Part shown: in pieces, positions 43,088 to 51,442 of the stretch
Layout of the letters: every line of letters starts with the position of its first letter
Position numbering within the stretch: the stretch's first letter is position 1
Assembly (NCBI GenBank): GCA_036500765.1
Contig: DASYBM010000004.1
Location: 186,001 to 250,000, forward strand
Direction of reading: 5' to 3'
Source: Candidatus Sulfotelmatobacter sp.
GTDB lineage: Bacteria; Acidobacteriota; Terriglobia; Terriglobales; Acidobacteriaceae
DNA length: 64,000 bases
Program-made: the position numbers and the translations under genes
Notes under the pieces: model-generated
Told to the model about the DNA's origin: nothing
What the model saw: the letters and a program-made list of their open reading frames with translations, nothing else
Database searches by the model: none

Positions 43088-43960
43088 CTACGGATTTGCG
43101 GGCGGGCTCAACAACTCACAATGCTCGACGCACTTTACCGTGTTGGCTTCGACAGTGGCTTTCTTGTGGCCGGAAAAATCGATGTCGGGAAGAATCAGCA
43201 GGGTTTGCGTGCCGTTGGCGACGTTGAAAGTGCAGTTGAAGTTCATCGATTGGACGCCACGTTCCTTGCAACCGGTTTGGTCGAGGGCGTCGGCGAGGGA
43301 TATGGTCTTGTCGTAGACCTGATCGGCTAGATGCGATGGCAGCATAGCGACGGTCAGCGGGATCGGCGACTTAATCTTGAGGCTGAGTTCCTGGCCGTCG
43401 TGGTCGGGAGTCATCAGACTGTAGACCTTGGGTACGGAGGTGATCTGGTATTTTTCGTTGAGGATCCGCCGCCAGCAGAACTCAGGCTGAAGGCAATTGA
43501 AGTACTGGATGTGGAGATTGTTGGGAGAAATGAATTGCCGCACTCCAGGTCCGAGGATGGCGCCGATGGTGGAGACGACGGGCTTCTCGGGCCTGCGCTC
43601 ATCGCCGAAGGTGATAATCATCGGGCGTTCGGAGGGAAGATGGCACTCATAAATCGCGCTGGTGACATGCTGCTTCACGCAAAGGAAGCTGAAATGCGCA
43701 GGCGCTGCCGGGTGCTGCATGGCGGCGTTCCATTCGTCGGCCGGAGCCATCGCCACCGTGACCGGGTATCTGGAGTCGATTTGCACATGCATGTCGCCAC
43801 CTCCGACACCGGGATAGTAGATGTGACTGGCGTGGATGCTGGCGGGCTCCAAAGGAATCGTCTCGCTGGTGGTGGCAATCCAGACAGTCGGATTTTGTGC
43901 ATACGCGTTCGCACCGAACGCGTAGACGAGCAGCGCGCCTAGAATTAAAAGCTTTCTCAT
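43088..43960 (-). CDS. Exported protein with an internal duplication, function unknown
   Basis: A 290-residue protein with a signal peptide (LLILGALLVYAFGANAYA). Two related halves are visible: one with YPVTVAMAPADEW ... FLCVKQHVTSAIYECHLP, the other with IPLTVAMLPSHLA ... GCKERGVQSMNFNCTFN. Each half contains a pair of cysteines likely to form a disulphide in the periplasm. No known domain. It stands between two secreted-protein genes. Confidence 0.75.
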   Translation of the reverse strand: MRKLLILGALLVYAFGANAYAQNPTVWIATTSETIPLEPASIHASHIYYPGVGGGDMHVQIDSRYPVTVAMAPADEWNAAMQHPAAPAHFSFLCVKQHVTSAIYECHLPSERPMIITFGDERRPEKPVVSTIGAILGPGVRQFISPNNLHIQYFNCLQPEFCWRRILNEKYQITSVPKVYSLMTPDHDGQELSLKIKSPIPLTVAMLPSHLADQVYDKTISLADALDQTGCKERGVQSMNFNCTFNVANGTQTLLILPDIDFSGHKKATVEANTVKCVEHCELLSPPANP

Positions 43961-44247
43961 ACTAGAAGTATTGGCTGAGTCAGTGCGCGTACCTAGCGAA
44001 TTCGCGAGTAGAGGATTACTTCGGTGCCGGATGGTCGTCGGAAAAAGAGAAAAGCGATGCTGCGAGCGCTGTCGGCTGTAGCTCCACTGAAACCTGATAG
44101 AACACCCACCATCGGAGCGGTCCCCTCAACGAGGGCAACTCTCTCGAACCCGAAAACATCTACCATGCGCACGGCTTCAGATATTTGAATTCGGGCGTTT
44201 GAAATCAGGATGTTTGAATCAGGGTATTTGAATCAGGAGATAACTCT
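43961..44247 (+). other. Intergenic leader of the second HAF-repeat gene
   Basis: About 290 bases between divergent genes, with no supported coding region. It ends in four 14-15-bp tandem repeats (listed separately) that run into the ribosome site. Confidence 0.4.
44180..44236 (+). repeat. 14-15-bp tandem repeats running into the ribosome site
   Basis: GATATTTGAATTCG, GGCGTTTGAAATCAG, GATGTTTGAATCAG and GGTATTTGAATCAG lie in a row. The last unit overlaps the AGGAG that serves the GTG start at 44248. Change in copy number would shift upstream signals relative to the gene. Confidence 0.75.
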
Positions 44248-45153
44248 GTGCGTTCCCGATATGTGCCACTTTTCCTGCTGATGTGCGCAAGTTTGTTCGT
44301 CAATTTGTGCCCTAATGCGTTTGCCAAGACCGCCCTAACCTGCAAGTTCAGTCCACTTCCACTGCCCGGAAATTTCAACACCGCCTCTGGGGTCAACGAT
44401 GCCGGCTTCATTGTGGGCGACATTCTTATCGGTAACAGTCCTGCCCAGGGATTTCTGTTGTCAGCCACCGGGGCGAATTTCTTCAGCATCAGCGGTGCGA
44501 CCCAAACCATTCCCGCCGACATCAACAATGTGGGAGAAATCGTTGGCTCTTATACCGATGCGGAAAGCGTAAATCACGGTTTCCTGCATGATGCCACAGG
44601 TTTTCATACCATCGATTATCCAGGGCAGACGCAGAATCCATCCACCTCAGCTTCTGGCATCAACGATCAAGGCACGATTGTGGGCACGTTCGGTATCTAT
44701 TACGGACCCGGTTCTACTCAAAACTCATACCTGTTGCAAGCAGGGATGTTTACCGAAATCGCTTTCCCGAACGCAGTGATCACCGACGCCGCAGGTATCA
44801 ACAACGAGGGAGAAATTGTCGGCGCCTACGCCACCTTGAATTCCGACAACAGTCCCGTCTTTCACGGTTTTTACTGGAGAGAAGGTCGCTTCACCACCGT
44901 GGACTACCCCGGAGCGAGCAGTACGGGCTTGAATGGCATTAACGATTCCGGAACCGCAACCGGCATCTACGCGGACGCGACCGGCAAGAATCATCCCTTT
45001 GTGTTCAAAGCCGACCGATTTTTCCCGATATCGGTCCCTCCGACTGACACGGTTCAGATCTACGGCGTGAACAACAAGAACGAAATTGTCGGCCTGGATA
45101 TCGCCCCCGACGGCTCCATAAAATCCAATCGAGCTTATTGCCCCAGCCTGTAG
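44248..45153 (+). CDS. Secreted HAF-repeat protein (second copy)
   Basis: A 301-residue exported protein with a signal peptide (YVPLFLLMCASLFVNLCPNAFAK). Six repeats follow: VNDAGFIVGD, INNVGEIVGSY, INDQGTIVGTF, INNEGEIVGAY, INDSGTATGIY, VNNKNEIVGLD, each followed by a short HGF/TIDYPG strand. Function unknown; same family as the gene at 41270. Start GTG at 44248 with AGGAGA seven bases before. Confidence 0.85.
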   Translation: MRSRYVPLFLLMCASLFVNLCPNAFAKTALTCKFSPLPLPGNFNTASGVNDAGFIVGDILIGNSPAQGFLLSATGANFFSISGATQTIPADINNVGEIVGSYTDAESVNHGFLHDATGFHTIDYPGQTQNPSTSASGINDQGTIVGTFGIYYGPGSTQNSYLLQAGMFTEIAFPNAVITDAAGINNEGEIVGAYATLNSDNSPVFHGFYWREGRFTTVDYPGASSTGLNGINDSGTATGIYADATGKNHPFVFKADRFFPISVPPTDTVQIYGVNNKNEIVGLDIAPDGSIKSNRAYCPSL

Positions 45154-45180
45154 CGGAGATGCGCATTCACCACGGGCAGG

Positions 45181-45215
45181 TGGCCCATTCAAGCCGTCTT
45201 TTGGCTTGAGTGGGG
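45181..45215 (+). repeat. CAAGCC palindromic repeat, copy A
   Basis: TGGCCCATTCAAGCC, GTCTTTT loop, GGCTTGAGTGGGG. The 10-bp stem CATTCAAGCC/GGCTTGAGTG has one G-T pair. Nearly identical to copy B at 46816 and, inverted, to copy C at 46984. Lies after the HAF-repeat gene and may also act as its terminator. Confidence 0.85.
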
Positions 45216-45270
45216 CGGCGGCAAGCGTAATCGCCTGCCGCCGGCCCGAGGTGTTTCGTTGACTCAACCG

Positions 45271-46476
45271 CTACGGAGTATGCGTGATGTTTAACTCGCT
45301 CACATACACTTGCGGATCCTCGCTCATGTTCGCGGTGCTGTCTAGTTGCACCATAGAAGCAAAGTAACCCAAGTTGCCCCCGTTTCCGGCAGTTTCCTGC
45401 GTGGGAGTGTAATTCAAGTTGTAAAGTGTGCCGTCGAATTGCAATGAAGTATAGGTCACCGAACCGTTGGTATTTCGCACGAACTTCCAAACAACATGGT
45501 GCCATCCTGTAAACGACGGATCGCCCGAATTTGCCCATGGCGTGGCAAACTGGCTCGTCAGGCAAGGTACTTTCGGTACCCCCGGAGAACCGTCCAAGAA
45601 CGCCCAGTTACTGCCGCCGTCGTAAACCGCCCAATATCCAGGTCCGTTGTTGTAGATGAAAGCGCATTCCGTGGTGAATGTGGTCCACACCCCGTCAGGG
45701 GAAACGTAGTAAATGTCCAGTTCCAAAGCTTGATTGTAAGAAGGATTTGGAAGATACACATATTCGTCCAAGGTCCAGTGCGAATCTGTTGTCGAACCCG
45801 TTGTAGTTGGACTGTACGCACCGAAGATAACATTCGAATATGATTGATCGGGAGTTATCGATAGCTGAAGCGGGGAGTGGCCGTTCAATGTAAGGTTGCC
45901 GGCATCGGGAATCGGAGTACTTACGCTGGGATGCGTAATGCTAACGCCGATACCCGTGTTACCACCCGCCCCACAAGGGTTTCCCACCCATTCATCGAGC
46001 GTGTCCGAGGGATTGCAATTGCTCTCGGGGTTCTGGATGCCAAGTTGATCCATGTCGCATTGAACCGTGCTGGAGTCACTGCAACTCTCGGCCACATTAA
46101 AAGTTACAGTGGCAGAATTTAGAATTCCGCCTGATCCGCCCGCCGCAGTCACCGCCTCCACAGTCAAGCTGTGCGCCCCGTTCGGCAAAACAAAAACCGC
46201 ATTCGGGTTCGAAGTTTTCGGTACAGTGCCAAGTTTGTAAGCCGATTCGCCGCTGTTGGTATCCCAAATCTCGTAATGATCGAAAGAGGAGGGTTCGTTC
46301 GAAGCATAAGCAGTGATTAGAACCGCGCTGGGGCTGGTTGAATTATTCGCCGGACTCGTAATGGTGACGCTGCCAGTTTGGGCCGCGACCGGCAGCCCGA
46401 ACAACAACAGTGAAAGCAGGTAAGTAAAGTTAACTCGTTGAGCTTGGCGCAAAACTAGAGGCCGTACTGAAAGCAT
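45271..46476 (-). CDS. Secreted Ig-like/concanavalin-like protein
   Basis: A 401-residue exported protein with signal peptide (TYLLSLLLFGLPVAAQ). Residues ~35-130 look like a bacterial Ig-like domain (VTITSPANNSTS ... GAHSLTVEAVTAAGGSG). The second part (~200-400) is beta-rich with many aromatic and Asn residues and may be a jelly-roll sugar-binding domain (WHHVVWKFVRNTNGSVTYTS). Two Cys-rich segments lie between. Possibly a carbohydrate-binding surface protein. AGGAGA lies five bases before the ATG. Confidence 0.7.
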   Translation of the reverse strand: MLSVRPLVLRQAQRVNFTYLLSLLLFGLPVAAQTGSVTITSPANNSTSPSAVLITAYASNEPSSFDHYEIWDTNSGESAYKLGTVPKTSNPNAVFVLPNGAHSLTVEAVTAAGGSGGILNSATVTFNVAESCSDSSTVQCDMDQLGIQNPESNCNPSDTLDEWVGNPCGAGGNTGIGVSITHPSVSTPIPDAGNLTLNGHSPLQLSITPDQSYSNVIFGAYSPTTTGSTTDSHWTLDEYVYLPNPSYNQALELDIYYVSPDGVWTTFTTECAFIYNNGPGYWAVYDGGSNWAFLDGSPGVPKVPCLTSQFATPWANSGDPSFTGWHHVVWKFVRNTNGSVTYTSLQFDGTLYNLNYTPTQETAGNGGNLGYFASMVQLDSTANMSEDPQVYVSELNITHTP

Positions 46477-46815
46477 GAATTCTCCTCGTTCGGATAGGCC
46501 TGAATAGGCTCCGTTCGTTGAACATCGCTATGAAGCGTTGAGGACAGTACATGAGACGGACTTACATGCGTGTTCTGCAGTGACTGCGAGGGTAATCAAG
46601 AGGCAGACTCAACAAGAGGCTGACGTACTTAGTGTCACCAAGCAGCGAGTTACAGTGACTGCCCATGTTTCTACTATGCGGACGAGAGGGCGTGTCACAA
46701 CCTATCCCGAAGAAGTTACGGAGACAATAGGCATTACTCGGTAGATAGCTACAGAGACCGCCTTAAGTAACCCTGGGGGAAGCCGAGGACAGGGAAGCGG
46801 GGCCGGTGGGGTGGG

Positions 46816-46850
46816 TGGGCCCGTTCAAGCCGTCTTTTGGCTTGAGTGGG
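46816..46850 (+). repeat. CAAGCC palindromic repeat, copy B
   Basis: TGGGCCCGTTCAAGCC, GTCTTTT loop, GGCTTGAGTGGG. Same sequence plan as copy A, with small changes in the outer flank. It faces copy C, 133 bases away. Confidence 0.85.
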
Positions 46851-46983
46851 GGAGGTGGGCGGGGGCGCAGCCTTTGAGAATTGCGGGGAGCCATCACGAA
46901 GTGGCTGCCCCACACAACGTAGTTTTCGTTGCGGTGGGAAAGGCTTTCTCACTTTTTTCTTGGATCGACTCGATCATTCTCAG

Positions 46984-47018
46984 CCCCACTCAAGCCAAAA
47001 CCGGGCTTGAATGGGCCA
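46984..47018 (-). repeat. CAAGCC palindromic repeat, copy C (inverted)
   Basis: CCCCACTCAAGCC, AAAACCG loop, GGCTTGAATGGGCCA: the reverse complement of copy A apart from the loop. With copy B it forms an inverted pair of REP-like hairpins. Confidence 0.85.
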
Positions 47019-47082
47019 CCCCGCCCCGCGAACAGAAAAGCCGGCATCAAGCACAACCAGGCTGTAGTAGGGAACTGGCCAC

Positions 47083-47117
47083 TGACGACCGATGACCGAC
47101 GACCGATGACCGACGAC
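47083..47117. repeat. Short tandem repeat GACCGATGACCGAC
   Basis: ACGACCGATGACCG recurs twice and a part more, just before the cheX stop codon. Confidence 0.7.
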
Positions 47118-47119
47118 AA

Positions 47120-47617
47120 TTAAGCTCCCACAGCCGCATGGTCAGCCAGCCGCCGCCGATTGTAGCGCAGTGCGACGTTCATGAAGACGATACCGAGGGA
47201 AGTTTCGAAGGAGATCATCAGAGCTTCGGTATCTTCGCTGGTCTTGTCGCCCTCCTGGGCAGTGAGAAGGAGCGGGGGATGCACGCGGAAATGGAAGCCC
47301 TGGTCGTTGAGTGCGGAGATGGCATTGCCCACGACCTGATTCGCGAGTTCGAAGATGGTTTCTTTGATCAGTCCGTCGGACTCGGGCAAATCGGCGCCGG
47401 CATAATGGCTGGCCACTTTGACGGCGGTCTGGGGCTCGAGGTCGAGGATGATCCTGCCCTCGATGTCGCCCGTCAGCGCAATCATGCCCGCCACCCCTTT
47501 GCGGCGATAGGCGTCCTCTTCCATGGTGAGGTTGCCCACCTTGGTCGAGCCCTGCAAACCTTGCGACAACACGGCATCCGCCGCGTTGATGAAAGGCTGG
47601 ATCAGTTCCATCTTCAT
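47120..47617 (-). CDS. cheX: CheX-type CheY-P phosphatase
   Basis: A 165-residue chemotaxis phosphatase. The active-site motif is ELANQVVGNA, where Glu and Asn (E-x2-N) act on phosphorylated CheY; only one such site is visible, as in CheX rather than CheC. The substrate is presumably the CheY-like receiver encoded just upstream. The start ATG at 47617 follows the receiver gene by four bases with GGAGCC as ribosome site; a longer frame to 47689 would overlap it. Last gene of the che operon. Confidence 0.88.
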   Translation of the reverse strand: MKMELIQPFINAADAVLSQGLQGSTKVGNLTMEEDAYRRKGVAGMIALTGDIEGRIILDLEPQTAVKVASHYAGADLPESDGLIKETIFELANQVVGNAISALNDQGFHFRVHPPLLLTAQEGDKTSEDTEALMISFETSLGIVFMNVALRYNRRRLADHAAVGA

Positions 47618-47621
47618 GGAG

Positions 47622-48062
47622 TTAGGCTCCCGCTCCCGCAGCGTTGGCGACCGCGCCGTCTTCGCCCAGAACATACTTGATGACTTCATACAGCACTTCC
47701 GGCTTTACCGGCTTCTGCACGAAGTGGCGTGCGCCCCGTTGCAGCGCGGCGACGATGTTCTCCTGGTAGCCGACCGACGACACCATGACGATCCGAGCTT
47801 CCGGATGCTGTTGAACAATTCGTTCGGCCGCCTCGATCCCTTCCATCTGCGGCATGGTGATATCCATGAGCACGATGTCAGGATGGGTGCGGTCGAACTC
47901 GCTGATGGCAGTCAAGCCGTCCCCGGCTTCAGCCGCCACCTGCCCGCCGAACGTTTCGATCATGCGGGCCAGGTTCTTGCGGGCAAACACGGAGTCGTCC
48001 ACGATCAAGTAGCGGACCGACTGCCCGTCTTTGCTTCGTTTCACAGGTGCAAACTGCTCCAT
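47622..48062 (-). CDS. CheY-like response regulator
   Basis: A 146-residue single receiver with a short N-terminal extension and an Ala-rich tail. The acid pocket (VDD at 21-23) and phospho-acceptor Asp67 (IVLMDITMPQ) are present, as are the Ser/Thr (MVSSVG) and Lys (FVQKP) switch residues. Placed between cheB and cheX, it is the likely motor or output signal of this pathway. About 100 non-coding bases separate it from cheB. Confidence 0.9.
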   Translation of the reverse strand: MEQFAPVKRSKDGQSVRYLIVDDSVFARKNLARMIETFGGQVAAEAGDGLTAISEFDRTHPDIVLMDITMPQMEGIEAAERIVQQHPEARIVMVSSVGYQENIVAALQRGARHFVQKPVKPEVLYEVIKYVLGEDGAVANAAGAGA

Positions 48063-48163
48063 ACGGACCTCCCCTTACATAGTGCATATCATGCCCAGTT
48101 CGTCCCGCACCAGATAACCGTGGTCACGGGTACTCGCCGAGACTGATCTTGCTATGACAAACC

Positions 48164-49267
48164 TCAGTTTCCGGCCCTCACGGCCCGGCCGGCGGACCCC
48201 GCGTCGGACCCAACATGTCCGGCGCCTCGTCCACAAATCGATTGCAGCGTCGAACCCATGATCTCCAAACCGACGACGCGGATAGCATAGCCGCGCTCGA
48301 TTGCCGCTTTGGGCATGCCGTAGACCACGCACGATTCTTCGCTCTGGGCCAAGGTCATCCCGCCTTCTTTCTTGACCACGCCCAGCCCCTCGGCGCCGTC
48401 GTCGCCCATGCCGGTCATGAGTACGCCGACCGCCAGGGTTTTGAATTCTTCGGCAACGCTTCGCAACAGCACATCCGCGCTGGGACGATGCCCGTTTACC
48501 CTGGCCTCGTCGGTGAGCACCACGATGTCTCCCATCGGCAGCCGTTTCACCTTCATGTGGCGGCTTCCGGGACAGATCAGCACACGCCCCGGCAGCAGAA
48601 CATCACCGGATTGGGCTTCTTTCACCCGCAATGGGCAAACTTCGTCGAGACGGCGGGCGAACATGTCGGTAAATCCCTCCGGCATGTGCTGCACCACCGT
48701 GATGACTCCGGGAAAATCTCCCGGCAATTGCGATAACACGTACTCCAATGCCTGCGGCCCTCCGGTGGAGACGCCGATCGCAACGACCTTAGTCGGAGCC
48801 GCGGCCGAAGCCGGAAGTTTCTGCACCTTGGGTGCACTGCCGGAGAGCATACGAGGCTTGATCTTGCACTCCGCCGCCGCCTTCACCTTGGCAATTAACT
48901 CCCGCGCCGTCTCCGCCATGTGAGCCTGGGCGTCTTTCGGCTTGGTCACGAAGTCGAACGCTCCGAGGCCCAGCGCTTTCATGGTGACCGTCGCGCCTTC
49001 CGTGCTGTGCGCGCTGACCACGATCACCGGCGTCGGCTGGCGCCGCATGATTTCTTTCAGAGTATCGATGCCGTTCATGCCGGGCATGTCAAGATCCAGC
49101 GTGATGACGTTAGGCTTCAATTCTTCGATTTTTTTCAGGCAGAAGCTGCCATCCATAGCCGTACCGACTACTTCGATGAATTCATCCGCCGCCAGCATCT
49201 GCGGGATCAGCTTGCGCATGAGCGCCGAATCGTCGACCACCAGCACGCGCACCAGATTTTTCTTCAT
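48164..49267 (-). CDS. cheB: CheB methylesterase/glutamine deamidase
   Basis: A 367-residue protein with receiver (Asp58 in ITLDLDMPG) and methylesterase domain. Catalytic residues are Ser in GVSTGGP, His in VQHMPEGF and Asp in GMGDDGAEG. It removes methyl groups from chemoreceptors and with CheR sets adaptation. The ATG overlaps the cheA stop by four bases (ATGA). The C-terminal ~25 residues (GRGAGHVGSDAGSAGR) are low-complexity and extra to the usual fold. No cheD gene is visible. Confidence 0.95.
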   Translation of the reverse strand: MKKNLVRVLVVDDSALMRKLIPQMLAADEFIEVVGTAMDGSFCLKKIEELKPNVITLDLDMPGMNGIDTLKEIMRRQPTPVIVVSAHSTEGATVTMKALGLGAFDFVTKPKDAQAHMAETARELIAKVKAAAECKIKPRMLSGSAPKVQKLPASAAAPTKVVAIGVSTGGPQALEYVLSQLPGDFPGVITVVQHMPEGFTDMFARRLDEVCPLRVKEAQSGDVLLPGRVLICPGSRHMKVKRLPMGDIVVLTDEARVNGHRPSADVLLRSVAEEFKTLAVGVLMTGMGDDGAEGLGVVKKEGGMTLAQSEESCVVYGMPKAAIERGYAIRVVGLEIMGSTLQSICGRGAGHVGSDAGSAGRAVRAGN

Positions 49268-51438
49268 GCCTGACCTCCGACAGTCGGAGTCAGCGCCAGC
49301 CGCATGCGGTCGGTGTGGTTCAACAACAATCCCGAATTCGATTGCCCCGTTTCCGTAGGCCGGGAGCGGGCTACATGCTCCACGACGGCGGGCAAGTTCA
49401 GAATGAGGACGACGCGTCCGTCACCCAGGATGGATGCACCGGAAACCAAGTCGGTCTGGAATGTATGGTCGTCCAGAGCTTTGATTACTAACTCTTCCTC
49501 GCCTTCCAGCAAATCGACAATCAATCCGTACTTCCTCTCTCCCACAGTAATTACCAGCACAAAAAGCTTGGCCTTGCGATCCTCTGAAACAGGGCGGCCC
49601 AGCCGCAGCAAGGGCAGGACCTGGTTGCGGAGCTGAAGCACCTCGTAGTTATCGACCTGATGTACTTCGGTTTCGAAAGTTCGCGCGATTTCCAGCACCG
49701 CGTTCAGCGGAATGGCATAGAGGCGCCGCTCTACCCAGAACAGCAGGGCCTTGATGATGGCAAGAGTCAGGGGCAGCTTCAGCCGAAAGGTTGTGCCCTG
49801 GCCGAGATGGGTTTCCACGCTGATGGAAGCTTTCAGGCGATGCAGTACGCTCTGCACCACGTCCATGCCCACGCCCCGGCCGGAGACTTCGGTGACTTGC
49901 TCGGCGGTGCTGAAGCCGGGCCGGAAAATGAAGTCCAGGATTTCGGCCTCGGTCAACCGTGCGGCCTCCTCGGGCGTGGTCATTCCTAGTTCGATAGCTT
50001 TAGCGCGAATTTTCTGGGCGTCGATGCCGCGGCCGTCATCGGTGACCTCGACCACCACTTGGTTGCCGTGATGATAGGCATTTAGCCGGATGGTGCCTTC
50101 CGGCTTCTTGCCCAATTGGCGGCGCTCTTCGGGAGCTTCAATGCCGTGGCTGATTGCGTTGCGAACCAGATGAGTGAGGGGCTCGGCGATGGCGTCGAGG
50201 ATTCCTTTATCGAGATCGGTGTCCTGCCCGCTGATGTCGAGTTCCACTTCGCGACTGCATTGCCGCGAAACGTCGCGCACCATGCGAGGAAAGCGGCGGA
50301 ACAACTGCTCGACGGGCACCATGCGGATTTTCATCACAGAGCGCTGGAGATCGTTGAGCACGCGGGCCTGAAACGCCATCGCGTCGGCGAACTTTCCGCG
50401 CAGCAACTCTTTCGGGTAACGTTTGGAAAATTCGTTCAGAGCCTGCTGCAACATCGATTTGCCGATAATCAGCTCGCCGACCAGGTTGAGCACGTTATCG
50501 ATGCGTCCGGCGTCCACGCGCAGGATATGCTCTTGCGGCGTTGCGCTCGGCTCGGCCGATGGGGAAGGCGCTGGCGGAAGGACGACCGGAACGGCCACCA
50601 CCGCTGCGGGAATCTCTTCGGCTGAGTTTTCGGTCGAGAGCGTGGGCGAGTTTAGCGTGGAACTCTTCTCCGCCGCGCTTAAGAGCACCTCAATCGTGAC
50701 TTCGCACGCGATAGTCGGAATCCTGCATTTGGCGGCAATCTGCTCGGCGGTTTGTACGCTGGCGACCACAAACTCGACTTGCTTGGAAGCGGCCGGAGAT
50801 TTGATGCCGGGCCGTATCGCGAGCACCGGGCCCATGACGCCGACGGCATTGTGCACCAATTGGCGTCCTGCAATTGGCATGGCGCAGTGGGGGTCGATCT
50901 TCACCACGACGTGATATACGTCCTGGCCATTGGCCTGGGCCTGTTTCATGGCCAGCTCTTCGGACTCGGTCCAGAGCTCAACGGATGCCGATGTTTTCTT
51001 GGAGGCCCTGCCTGCGGACTTTCTTGTCCGTTTCGCTTTTCCAGGTGCGGGCGCGGCAGTCAGGTCTTCAATCCTTTTGCTGATGCTGCGCGTAGAGGGC
51101 AGCTTGGCGTTGGTGCGATAGGCTGCGATCATTTCAGCAAACACGTCGGCGGCGGCGAAGGCGATTTCCGCTACTGCCGTTTGAGCGGCCGTACCCTCCA
51201 GCGAGAGAGCGTCTTCGAATTGGTGAGCCAGTTCGCTCAACTCGCGGAGCCCGCAGGCTGCCGAGTCGCCTTTCAAGGTGTGGACCGTGCGGCGGATCAC
51301 GCGCACGATCTCCTCGTCGCCGGGCTTTTTCTCAAGCTTCAGCGCTTCGTCGTTGAGCGCTTGCAGCAACTCCTGCGAAGTCTCAAAGAAGAGCTCCCAG
51401 AGTTCTGCGCCGCGCTCGTCATGGGGGGGATTGGTCAT
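49264..51438 (-). CDS. cheA: Chemotaxis histidine kinase CheA
   Basis: A 724-residue kinase. P1: HPt domain with His53 (RRTVHTLKGDSAACGL). A long linker with an Ala/Lys-rich part and a P2-like segment follows. P3/P4: dimerisation and ATPase (LTHLVRNAISHGIEAPEERR, DDGRGID, FRPGFSTAEQVTEVSGRGVGMDVV). P5: CheW-like regulatory domain at the C-terminus. It phosphorylates the CheY-like protein and CheB. Between cheR (4-base gap) and cheB (4-base overlap). Confidence 0.96.
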   Translation of the reverse strand: MTNPPHDERGAELWELFFETSQELLQALNDEALKLEKKPGDEEIVRVIRRTVHTLKGDSAACGLRELSELAHQFEDALSLEGTAAQTAVAEIAFAAADVFAEMIAAYRTNAKLPSTRSISKRIEDLTAAPAPGKAKRTRKSAGRASKKTSASVELWTESEELAMKQAQANGQDVYHVVVKIDPHCAMPIAGRQLVHNAVGVMGPVLAIRPGIKSPAASKQVEFVVASVQTAEQIAAKCRIPTIACEVTIEVLLSAAEKSSTLNSPTLSTENSAEEIPAAVVAVPVVLPPAPSPSAEPSATPQEHILRVDAGRIDNVLNLVGELIIGKSMLQQALNEFSKRYPKELLRGKFADAMAFQARVLNDLQRSVMKIRMVPVEQLFRRFPRMVRDVSRQCSREVELDISGQDTDLDKGILDAIAEPLTHLVRNAISHGIEAPEERRQLGKKPEGTIRLNAYHHGNQVVVEVTDDGRGIDAQKIRAKAIELGMTTPEEAARLTEAEILDFIFRPGFSTAEQVTEVSGRGVGMDVVQSVLHRLKASISVETHLGQGTTFRLKLPLTLAIIKALLFWVERRLYAIPLNAVLEIARTFETEVHQVDNYEVLQLRNQVLPLLRLGRPVSEDRKAKLFVLVITVGERKYGLIVDLLEGEEELVIKALDDHTFQTDLVSGASILGDGRVVLILNLPAVVEHVARSRPTETGQSNSGLLLNHTDRMRLALTPTVGGQA

Positions 51439-51442
51439 GGCG

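Larger units (their letters stand above)
46477..47119. other. Non-coding region with dispersed palindromes and tandem repeats
   Basis: About 640 bases between two minus-strand genes and no supported gene; short open frames here look random. It holds palindromic copies B and C and a tandem repeat at 47083-47117. Nothing else is recognised. Confidence 0.5.

Noticed and set aside
46538-46744. 68-codon frame in the gap before the che operon
   Set aside because: Thr/Val/Arg-rich sequence without homology, ribosome site or neighbours to support it.
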